The notes beneath the pieces were generated by a model. It searched no databases and had not been told where the DNA came from. It was given only the letters and a program-made list of their open reading frames with translations. Positions 34,001 to 40,824 of a stretch of 40,824 nt of DNA are shown here, piece after piece. Origin of the DNA: Candidatus Methanophagales archaeon (GTDB lineage: Archaea > Halobacteriota > Syntropharchaeia > Alkanophagales > Methanospirareceae); assembly GCA_025966525.1 (NCBI GenBank), contig JAPDIG010000007.1:1-40824 (forward strand), read 5' to 3'. How positions within the stretch are numbered: the stretch's first letter is position 1; each line of letters starts with the position of its first letter. A program made the translations under genes and the position numbers.

Positions 34001-34017
34001 TTTTTGCTTCGCAAAAA
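34001..34017 (-). terminator. Hairpin downstream of the phosphoesterase gene
   Basis: TTTTTGC-TTC-GCAAAAA is a perfect 7-bp hairpin 12 bases after the stop of the minus-strand phosphoesterase. With T-runs on both sides it probably ends that transcript. Confidence 0.45.
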
Positions 34018-34028
34018 AATGAAACTGG

Positions 34029-34535
34029 TCACAATTCTGCTATCTCTGCCTCTTTCTGCTCTAAATCAAGTATTGCCACCGTTCTTTCCCCCGTGAGGTA
34101 TCCGCAACACTCCCCTGGGTTTATCACCAATGTTTCCGCTTCTTTTTTATTCCCCTTCTTCTCTATCACTGCTTTATGTGTATGTCCATAGATCACCACG
34201 TCATAAGCACCGGATGTGGCTAACGCATCCACTATCTTTGGTTTGTGCGTTACAATTATCCTCTTCGCAACGTACTCAAAATCATAAGGGTCCTCGTATA
34301 TATCTCCCACCCCCTTCTCGTGGTATTTCTCCTTTAGAAGCAGCTTATCACCGTCGTTATTGCCAAATATTCCCACCAGAGGCGCATTTAGCGTTCTGAA
34401 TGGCTTCTCGGTAAATGGTGCAACAAAATCACCAGCGTGAATCAAGATTTCGATTTCTTCTTTGTTAAAAATTTCCACCGCTTTGCTTATCGCATCTAAG
34501 TTATCATGCGTATCTGCTATTATTCCCGCTTTCAT
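34029..34535 (-). CDS. YfcE/MJ0936-like metallophosphoesterase
   Basis: This calcineurin-like phosphodiesterase has the motifs GIIADTHDN, HAGDF, GNNDGD, THK and GHTHKA, which give all the usual metal ligands. Family members such as MJ0936 and YfcE cleave artificial phosphodiesters; the natural substrate is unknown. At 168 residues it is complete. It is divergent from the DUF460 gene with 63 bases between. Confidence 0.88.
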   Translation of the reverse strand: MKAGIIADTHDNLDAISKAVEIFNKEEIEILIHAGDFVAPFTEKPFRTLNAPLVGIFGNNDGDKLLLKEKYHEKGVGDIYEDPYDFEYVAKRIIVTHKPKIVDALATSGAYDVVIYGHTHKAVIEKKGNKKEAETLVINPGECCGYLTGERTVAILDLEQKEAEIAEL

Positions 34536-34598
34536 TTTATCCCTTCCTCGTCTTCACATTACTTTTTTATGACCTAAATATATTAAATAGTATAATAG

Positions 34599-35849
34599 AT
34601 GGCATATTCACCCACAAGACGAAAATATACTGTTGTTGGCATAGACCCCGGCACTACGATAGGAGTAGCCATAATTGACCTCGAAGGAAGACCAATAGAT
34701 GTATTCAGCTCCAAAAATTATTCGTGCTCCGATGTGATAGAAAGGATAATATCGCATGGAAACCCACTGATTGTGGCATCGGATGTTACACCCACGCCTT
34801 CGACGGTAAAAAGGATAAGCCGTATTTTCTCTTCACCAGTTCACGAATTAGACGAATCGCTGTCAACGGAAGAGAAAGTCGCACTAACTAAAGGGGAGGG
34901 GTATGAATATAAAAACGTGCATGAGCGTGACGCATTAGCTGCCTGCATTAATGCATTCAAGCGATATAAGAAGAAATTCTTGCAGGTGCAGCGCAAGACA
35001 CCGGCGACGGTGAACGTGGAAGAAGTGAAAGCACTGGTAGTTAAAGGTGTATCCATAAGTGCGGCTATAAATAGATTAATTCGTGCTGGTGAGGAGAACG
35101 AGGAGAAAAAGAGGATAGTGAAAGAGGAGAAAACGGAAAAGGAAGCGAAAAAGGGCGGTGAGGAAGGAGAGAGCGAAAATCTTCTCAGACTGCGCAGAAT
35201 TATGAAGGGGAAGGACGAGAAAATAGAGCTGATGAAGGAGTTCACGACGGCTCTGAAGACGAAGTTAGAGGAAAAAGAATCAGAAATAAAAAATTTGCGC
35301 TCCAAGCTCGATTCTATGCGGTCAGCGAGAAGGCGAGCGATAGAAGAAGCGGAGGAGATAAGTCGGAGAGAAAAGGAGATAGAAAGGCTGAGAGAGGAAA
35401 TGAAAGCGGTGGAGGCGGAGAATGCAGAATTAAGGAGAATCATAGAAGAGTTAAAGGGAGAAAGAGAAGTAAAGGTGAAAGGAGGGAAAAGGATAAAAGT
35501 GATACGATCTTTCAGTCGAAATGCAATATTGGATACGGACAGGAAATACGGATTGAAAAAGGGGGATATTGTGTTTCTTGAGGACGGCAGTGGAGGGGGA
35601 GCAAGTACAGTGGAATTACTGGCGAATAAAGGCGTTGCCGGGGTAATATATGGCAAGAAGTTATCGCATTTCGCGGCTGATAACTTTTTTGAATTTGATA
35701 TTCCCGCTTTTTCTACCGACGAAATACCGTTGCTTTTAAGAGAAGGCGATTTCGCTTTTGTGGATCAGCAGTTGCTGAGTGAAAAGGCAGAGGAGTGGAA
35801 GAAAAAGAGGAAAAAGAGGAAAGAGAAAATTATTATTTTTGCGCTTTGA
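34599..35849 (+). CDS. DUF460 protein: RNase-H-like domain plus coiled coil
   Basis: An RNase-H-like N-terminus (VVGIDPGTTIGVAII, DVTPTPSTVKRI, HERDALAACINAF; about 10-130) is followed by a long charged coiled coil (about 160-300, rich in Lys/Glu). A C-terminal domain starts at about 305 (KVIRSFSRNAILDTDRKYG). This is the archaeal DUF460 layout; a nuclease role is assumed from fold only. The protein ends in a basic tail (KKKRKKRKEK). The ATG at 34599 lies close behind a TATTAAATAG box, so it is probably leaderless. Confidence 0.85.
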   Translation: MAYSPTRRKYTVVGIDPGTTIGVAIIDLEGRPIDVFSSKNYSCSDVIERIISHGNPLIVASDVTPTPSTVKRISRIFSSPVHELDESLSTEEKVALTKGEGYEYKNVHERDALAACINAFKRYKKKFLQVQRKTPATVNVEEVKALVVKGVSISAAINRLIRAGEENEEKKRIVKEEKTEKEAKKGGEEGESENLLRLRRIMKGKDEKIELMKEFTTALKTKLEEKESEIKNLRSKLDSMRSARRRAIEEAEEISRREKEIERLREEMKAVEAENAELRRIIEELKGEREVKVKGGKRIKVIRSFSRNAILDTDRKYGLKKGDIVFLEDGSGGGASTVELLANKGVAGVIYGKKLSHFAADNFFEFDIPAFSTDEIPLLLREGDFAFVDQQLLSEKAEEWKKKRKKRKEKIIIFAL

Positions 35850-35913
35850 AAAATGAAAGATTATCTCAACTACTTCTCGAATTACAAGGGAAGTAAGCGG
35901 CTACGTGTTTAAT

Positions 35914-36120
35914 TTAATCAATTATTTGCATTGCTCCTGTTGGGCATACCTCTACACACCTCATGCATCGTGTGCATTTCTTATAATCTATTTTAACTGG
36001 CTTTCTCTCCTCTATGGCATTCTCTGGACACTCATCAATACACAGGTAACACATACCGCATCTTCCAATTGCTACCGTATAAACGGACTTATCATACCGA
36101 TATTTCTCAAGCTCTCTCAT
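35914..36120 (-). CDS. 2[4Fe-4S] ferredoxin
   Basis: The 68-residue protein has two full cluster motifs: CGMCYLCIDECP and CTRCMRCVEVCP. The N-terminal 18 residues (RELEKYRYDKSVYTVAI) are longer and more basic than in minimal ferredoxins. It carries electrons at low potential. It stands alone between convergent DUF460 and a divergent lipoprotein gene. The partner is unknown; HdrABC or an oxidoreductase elsewhere is possible. Confidence 0.92.
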   Translation of the reverse strand: MRELEKYRYDKSVYTVAIGRCGMCYLCIDECPENAIEERKPVKIDYKKCTRCMRCVEVCPTGAMQIID

Positions 36121-36262
36121 AATTTCTTACCCTTCTCTCAACCTCCCCCGTGCCTGGTAATTGCGGGATAACGAGCATTGCACGACTGGCGAAAGTCAAG
36201 GTATATCATAGAATAACGGTATATAAAATGAAGAAGTTTTTTATGAAAGGAGGAGAAAAAAA

Positions 36263-37180
36263 TTGGAAAGAAAAGCAATTGCAGGATTAATAGTCGTGGT
36301 TGCAATCGTAACAATTGCGATGCTTGCCGGATGTGTTGAAGAGAAGCAAATGAGTACAGCGGAAATAAAAGAGATGGTTCTTGCTACCGCTGAAAACATA
36401 GATACCTACCAGTTTGGCATGAATATGACACAAAAGACGCTAATAAGCAACGCCACTGATGAGACCGAGATTACGGCGATAAGTAGTGGAAGCGGTACAG
36501 TGGACGAAACAAACAAAAAGATGAAGCTGGAGATGATGACGACGATGGAAATGCCAGAGAAAGCAAAAATGCCCGAGACAAGAGAAGTGAAAATGGACAT
36601 ATATTTCATCAATAACACCCTATACACGAAGATGGACATGGGTATCCCAGAGATGCCAGCAAAATGGACAAAGATGGAAATACCCGAAGAATACTGGGAA
36701 TCGCAGAACCAGATAGACCAGCAAATGGAACTGCTGAACATCTCGAAGGTAGAACTATTAGAGGATGAAAAGGTAAGCGACGTGGATTGCTATGTGCTAG
36801 AACTCACGCCTGACATCGAGAAGTACTGGGAGACTGTGATGAAGCAGGAAGGGCTGGGCGAACTAATGCAAAGCCTGAAACAAAACGTTAGCTTCGATAT
36901 AGGGGAAATGATAAAGGAGATGTCTCTGAAGTACTGGATTGCAAAGGATACGAAGTTCCCGGTGAAGACAGAAACGCAGATAAAAATGGTGATGAGCTCC
37001 GCGGACTTGAACATATCCGAGACAGAGGCGGAATTTACAATGACGATAGACCAGAGAGCCAACATAGTTTTCTACGGTTATAACGAGCCAGTGACGATAG
37101 AATTGCCAAAAGAGGCGGAGAGTGCTGTCGGTTTTCCAATGCTTCCACCGGTGAATCAAACAGCTACCACTGCGGCATAA
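36263..37180 (+). CDS. Secreted lipoprotein, LolA/LppX-like repeat of unknown function
   Basis: A signal peptide (AGLIVVVAIVTIAMLAGC) ends in a lipobox with Cys23, so the protein should be lipid-anchored outside the membrane. The remaining 280 residues alternate strands with 'D-x-Y' and 'KYWIAKDTKFPVKTE' patterns. These resemble LolA/LppX-like half-barrel lipoproteins of archaea that bind lipids. It is Met-rich (many EMPE/KM repeats between residues 85 and 155). The start is TTG at 36263 with AAAGGAGGAG upstream, and GGTATATAAAA at 36219 is a good TATA box. Confidence 0.7.
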   Translation: MERKAIAGLIVVVAIVTIAMLAGCVEEKQMSTAEIKEMVLATAENIDTYQFGMNMTQKTLISNATDETEITAISSGSGTVDETNKKMKLEMMTTMEMPEKAKMPETREVKMDIYFINNTLYTKMDMGIPEMPAKWTKMEIPEEYWESQNQIDQQMELLNISKVELLEDEKVSDVDCYVLELTPDIEKYWETVMKQEGLGELMQSLKQNVSFDIGEMIKEMSLKYWIAKDTKFPVKTETQIKMVMSSADLNISETEAEFTMTIDQRANIVFYGYNEPVTIELPKEAESAVGFPMLPPVNQTATTAA

Positions 37181-37225
37181 GTAAATACAAGATATAAAGA
37201 GGATTTCTTCCTCTTCTTTTATTTT

Positions 37226-37540
37226 TTAAAAATTAAAAAAGAAGAGAGTTTGCTCGAAATTTGCCACTTTTCTCCTCTTTATTTCTATCCCTTCTGCCTT
37301 CAAAAGTTTTATTTTCTTTTCTACTCCTAAACTATAACCCCCAACGTCTCCATCACTTCTCACGACACGATGACAGGGTATAGCGATGGGGTATGGATTT
37401 CTCGCAACTGCCCGGGCAACTGCCCGGGCAGCACGAACTGAGCCGGTTATTTCTCTCGCTATCTCACCATAAGTTGTTACTTTACCTGCGGGTATTCGCT
37501 TTACCAGGTTCAATACCGTGTCCTGAAAATTCTCGCCCAT
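37226..37540 (-). CDS. ogt: Methylated-DNA-[protein]-cysteine S-methyltransferase
   Basis: This repair protein takes O6-alkyl groups from guanine onto an active-site Cys. IPCHRVV is the catalytic motif, VTTYGEIA begins the helix-turn-helix part and RAVARAVARNP holds the arginine finger region. At 104 residues only the C-terminal active domain is present, as in short archaeal and ATL-like forms; the Cys is kept, so it is not an alkyltransferase-like protein. It is divergent from the gene at 37566 with just 25 bases between. Confidence 0.92.
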   Translation of the reverse strand: MGENFQDTVLNLVKRIPAGKVTTYGEIAREITGSVRAARAVARAVARNPYPIAIPCHRVVRSDGDVGGYSLGVEKKIKLLKAEGIEIKRRKVANFEQTLFFFNF

Positions 37541-37565
37541 AGTTTAAGATATAACATTCACTACA

Positions 37566-39344
37566 ATGATAACATCATCATGCAATAATACTATGAGAGA
37601 AAATAGATGTGGTGCTCTGCCCCACGACCCCGCAAGCCCTGTAAGGGCTTATCACACAGCCGTATTCATTGTCATTACAATTACCCTGCTTTCCACCGGA
37701 GCAGCAGCGATGATCTACGAAGTCGTCCTTTTAAGGGAATTTACACTACTTCTCGGCTCTTCTTTTTATTCCGGCTCGATAGTTTTAGCCTCGATAATGG
37801 GCGGTCTCGCAGTTGGAAGCCTTGTCATCGGCAAACTCTCGGATAGAACCAGGAATCCATTCCTCCTGCTCTTCATATTAGAAATGCTTATTGCCCTTAT
37901 TTCTCTTGTTATCGTGCCAGTCACGAGGAGACTCGCACTTTGCGATACATGGATGCTAACCGACGGAATAATTTATACATTCGAATTTATCAATCTCAAA
38001 CCCACTTCATGGCATGTTCTGTTATTTTACAGTTCCTGCATTCTGCTCGTTCCCGCCGTGTTGATGGGTGGAGAACTTCCGGTAGCCATAAACATATTAT
38101 CAAAATACAAAACGGAAAAAATCGGCGAAGTATCCGGATATTCATATTTTTTAGATACCATAGGGGGAATCTTCGGGGCGATTTCTGCCGGGCTCGTAAT
38201 GATTCCGCTGATTGGTGCAATAATGTCAGTCCACACCGGTGGGATCCTGAATACAACAGGAGCCGTGAGTGTGGCACTGTTCCTGATATTCTTTCGTAGT
38301 TCTGATAGCCTTCCAAAGGCACTCTCTTCAAAGAACAAACATCGAAATAATTGCAAGATTTTTTCGGTTATTATAGTTATAATAATGGCTCTTTTTTTCT
38401 CTCTCTTTGCCATGGGGTACTATAAGGCAGAGCAGTTGGAATATACCACGGTTGGTGATTTGTATCGTGGACAGGTTATTCTTGAGCGAACACAGAGCAG
38501 ATACCAGACGATAACAGTAATAGACCATGATATTCTTGGACGTGTTCTGTTCCTCGATGGTAGAGTGCAAATATCGGAGAGTGATGATGAGCCATATTCG
38601 GAGGCGCTGGTATTACCCGCCGCAGTTACTTTACTAAATAACGCACACACAAATAATCTTGACGTCCTCATCATTGGCGGTGGTGACCTCGGCGTCTTAG
38701 AAGTATTAACGAGGTTCTCAGATGACAAAATAGGAAAGATAACACTTGTGGATTTAGACCCTGAAGTAATAGAAATATCAAAGAAATATCTGAGTGGCAT
38801 ACATAATGATTCATGGAAAGACCATAGATATGAGTATGTGGCGAAGGACGGAAGGAAATATGTTGAAGAAGCGATTGAAGGTAATAAAAAGTTCGACCTC
38901 GTTATTTTAGACCTGCCAGACCCCAACAATGATCTTCTCGCAACTTTTTATTCGCTGGAGTTCTATAATGACGTTTATTCTTTGCTGACTGAGGATGGGA
39001 TGATGGCTACACAGGCTACACAGGCAGATTGGGCATTAGGAGCTGACGGATACGTGATAATTGCGAATACCCTGCGACAGTCACGATTTCCGATTGTTCG
39101 AATGTATGTGCAATATATACCAAGTTTTGGGCAATGGGGGTTCGCAATCGCATCTAAACGTTATGATCCACTGCAAATGAGTGACGATGAGATTGCAGAT
39201 GTTATAGCGGCTATCGAAACAAACACATACAGCGAAGAGACACATTTTTCGCTCTTCGTACTCCCTCCATGGCTTCTAAAAGATATGGAGAATACGCAGC
39301 TTATAAATACGATTGATAAACCTGTGATAATTAGAGAGTGCTAA
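37566..39344 (+). CDS. Membrane protein with C-terminal spermidine-synthase-like domain
   Basis: The N-terminal half (about 30-285) has seven or more membrane spans. The C-terminal part (about 290-570) is an aminopropyltransferase-type Rossmann fold: FLDGRVQISESDDEPYSEAL, VLIIGGGDLGVLEVL, VDLDPEVIEISK and VILDLPDPNN. The usual GGGDGG-x-x-RE motif is GGGDLGVLEV here and the YHE region is changed, so classic spermidine synthesis is doubtful. Similar fused membrane proteins are widespread and uncharacterised. The start at 37566 is close to the divergent ogt start; 37593 is an alternative. It is followed 12 bases later by a K+ channel gene. Confidence 0.8.
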   Translation: MITSSCNNTMRENRCGALPHDPASPVRAYHTAVFIVITITLLSTGAAAMIYEVVLLREFTLLLGSSFYSGSIVLASIMGGLAVGSLVIGKLSDRTRNPFLLLFILEMLIALISLVIVPVTRRLALCDTWMLTDGIIYTFEFINLKPTSWHVLLFYSSCILLVPAVLMGGELPVAINILSKYKTEKIGEVSGYSYFLDTIGGIFGAISAGLVMIPLIGAIMSVHTGGILNTTGAVSVALFLIFFRSSDSLPKALSSKNKHRNNCKIFSVIIVIIMALFFSLFAMGYYKAEQLEYTTVGDLYRGQVILERTQSRYQTITVIDHDILGRVLFLDGRVQISESDDEPYSEALVLPAAVTLLNNAHTNNLDVLIIGGGDLGVLEVLTRFSDDKIGKITLVDLDPEVIEISKKYLSGIHNDSWKDHRYEYVAKDGRKYVEEAIEGNKKFDLVILDLPDPNNDLLATFYSLEFYNDVYSLLTEDGMMATQATQADWALGADGYVIIANTLRQSRFPIVRMYVQYIPSFGQWGFAIASKRYDPLQMSDDEIADVIAAIETNTYSEETHFSLFVLPPWLLKDMENTQLINTIDKPVIIREC

Positions 39345-39356
39345 AATTAAAACAAA

Positions 39357-40310
39357 ATGCTAATATGGTTGATAAACAGGATAAGAGCTTTGAAACAGCA
39401 CATAGATAAATTCAGAATACTATCCATGCTCCTCGGTGTGCTCATATTCGGCTCCATAGCTTTTTCATATTTTGAAAAGAAGGGGATATGGGATGCTATC
39501 TACTGGGTAATCGTGACGATTACGACCGTGGGCTATGGTGATTTTTATCCGGAGACAACTGGTGGGCGGATTATATTCGTGCTGGTTGCATTAGGTGGAA
39601 TAGGAACCATTGCGTATGTAGTTGAACAAATCGTATCCTTTTCTACTAAGAGTGCATTAAAAAAATTATTTGGGTCTGGGACAGTGAAGATGAAGAAGCA
39701 TACCGTTATTGTGGGCTGGAATACCAAAGCAGAAGAAGCGATAAAAGAGCTCAGGAATGAAAATGAGGAGTTTTTGGTGCTGGGTAGCGAATTGAATCAA
39801 GCAGAGCTGAATGCGCGGGAAATACCGCATATTAGCGGGGATGCAACAAAGAGCGAGACGCTGGATAGATGCAATATAGGAGATGCAAAGACACTGATGA
39901 TACCACTGGAGAATGATTCTGAGACGATAATGATTGCTCTCGCAGCCAGGAAACAGAATCCGGGTATAAAAATTGTTGCGACATGCGAGGAGCGGGAACA
40001 CGTAGAGATGATGCATGGGGCTGGGATTGACCATATAATATCTTATGCGGAGATAAGCGGGAGATTACTTGCTCATGCGGTTACCGAGCCAGTGGTTGTG
40101 AATTTCATTGTGGATGCTTCGACATCGGTTGAAGGATTTGACCTGAAACAGATAAAAGTGGGCGAGAAAACGAGGTTGGCAGATATATCGCTGAGTGAGA
40201 ATGAAAAGGTGATTGCGTTATACAAAAGGGGAAGGTTTGTTTTCGACTTCACGGCTGATGTTATGCTGGCGGAGGGGGATTATCTGGTGGTAATAGCTTC
40301 TTTATGCTAA
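39357..40310 (+). CDS. TrkA-type potassium channel (two-span pore plus RCK)
   Basis: Two membrane spans (about 20-37 and 70-95) enclose a pore with the filter TTVGYGD (56-62). A cytoplasmic RCK/TrkA-N Rossmann domain follows (HTVIVGWNTKAEEAIKEL, ISGDATKSETL), and a TrkA-C domain ends it (FDLKQIKVGEKTRLADI). The layout is that of MthK-like ligand-gated K+ channels. It is 12 bases after the spermidine-synthase-like gene and is probably cotranscribed, which hints at a cation or polyamine link. No clear ribosome binding site precedes the ATG. Confidence 0.92.
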   Translation: MLIWLINRIRALKQHIDKFRILSMLLGVLIFGSIAFSYFEKKGIWDAIYWVIVTITTVGYGDFYPETTGGRIIFVLVALGGIGTIAYVVEQIVSFSTKSALKKLFGSGTVKMKKHTVIVGWNTKAEEAIKELRNENEEFLVLGSELNQAELNAREIPHISGDATKSETLDRCNIGDAKTLMIPLENDSETIMIALAARKQNPGIKIVATCEEREHVEMMHGAGIDHIISYAEISGRLLAHAVTEPVVVNFIVDASTSVEGFDLKQIKVGEKTRLADISLSENEKVIALYKRGRFVFDFTADVMLAEGDYLVVIASLC

Positions 40311-40455
40311 AAGTTTTCTATCCTGAATTCTTTCGGGGATATTCAAATTTTAGCTTTTAACCACCATAAGACCCATCCACGCCACCCATGTTTGAAAACG
40401 GGGGCATCCACGGGCCATTGGGTTATTCTATTAACATGGATTTTCGCAATCATAA

Positions 40456-40824
40456 TTAACGTAATGCTTTCACATCCAAACGAACTCCAATGCTTTCCCT
40501 AACCAGGAGACATATTTTCCGCCATCCACCCAACCATCCAAAAAAAGGAGCATTGATCAAACAACCTGTGGACCTCTTTTTGCTCAGACACACGATTATC
40601 CTGCTTTCGTAATTATATATCCTGCCCCAGCCCTGAACGAACTCCTTATACCGTGTTTCAGGCTCAGCGCTCTCATAGTCACTTTTGAGTCGATAATTAT
40701 CCATTCCGGCTTTATTCCCAATGGTTTAACCATATCCAAAAATTTTTTGGAAATGTGGTGTCGTATGGAAATCTATGTGGAGTACACTGGGACCCATGTA
40801 TTTCTTCAGTATTTCGGTGTAAAA
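40456..40824 (-). pseudogene. Degenerate DDE transposase fragment at the window edge
   Basis: Read on the minus strand from the window end, one frame gives ILKKYMGPSVLHIDFHTTPHF. This matches the 'VLNIDFH-x-IPH' block around the first catalytic Asp of IS4/IS1634-like transposases. A second frame then gives KPEWIIIDSKVT, like their later 'L-FDSK-TTY' block. Most of the sequence between these blocks is missing, and stops follow. The 82-aa ORF in the track (40456-40704) lies in a third frame and has no clear family match. The element is broken and cut by the window; the 145 bases to the left of it hold nothing I recognise. Confidence 0.45.

Noticed and set aside
34841-35656. 271-aa minus-strand ORF rich in Ser and Phe
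   Set aside because: It is the antisense shadow of the Lys/Glu-rich coiled coil of the DUF460 gene.

Overview
The window is a gene-dense stretch of a euryarchaeal chromosome. Archaeal marks include a TFB, an archaeal-order uL11-uL1-uL10 operon, EF-1A followed by uS10, prefoldin beta, FEN1, archaemetzincin, a probable MfnE (methanofuran biosynthesis), HdrB/HdrC of methanogen type, DUF460 and DUF116 proteins, and AT-rich TATA-like boxes close to many starts. HdrBC, MfnE and a stand-alone acyl-CoA dehydrogenase together suggest a methanogen-related lineage with some acyl-CoA chemistry (for example around ANME-1 or Syntrophoarchaeum). That placement is inference; no marker gene in the window settles it.

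Layout. (1) 0.2-7.8 kb: an amino-sugar nucleotide block with three different GlmU-like bifunctional proteins, GlmM and GlmS, enough for fructose-6-P to UDP-GlcNAc. The three GlmU-like proteins differ in which half keeps its active-site motifs. A 58-aa membrane ORF missing from the ORF track sits inside the block. (2) 7.8-12.9 kb: a decayed ADP-forming acyl-CoA synthetase fragment, a ClC-type chloride transporter with CBS domains, a tandemly duplicated DUF116 membrane protein, a frameshifted lamin-tail-like secreted protein and a NYN-domain protein. (3) 13.1-21.4 kb: housekeeping genes purB, fen, rpl11-rpl1-rpl10 with dapF in the usual rpl12 position, archaemetzincin, a membrane protein, MfnE-like kinase and a TFB with a shortened B-reader/linker. 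(4) 21.5-28.2 kb: small membrane protein, HtpX with an EF-hand, a membrane-anchored Holliday-resolvase-like nuclease fused to HEAT repeats and a zinc ribbon, cmk, rtcB, prefoldin beta, purD. (5) 28.2-36.1 kb: acyl-CoA dehydrogenase, DUF89 phosphatase, EF-1A, uS10, HdrB-HdrC, a phosphoesterase, DUF460 and a 2[4Fe-4S] ferredoxin. (6) 36.2-40.8 kb: lipoprotein, alkyltransferase, a membrane spermidine-synthase-like protein, a TrkA-type K+ channel, and a degenerate transposase at the right edge.

No rRNA, tRNA or CRISPR array was seen. I found no clearly new multi-gene system. The most interesting signals are the three-paralog GlmU block, the nuclease-HEAT-zinc-ribbon fusion, the rewired end of the ribosomal stalk operon, and three separate gene remnants (ACD, lamin-tail, transposase), two of them in apparently empty or poorly annotated DNA. 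All family assignments come from reading the translations; no database search was run.
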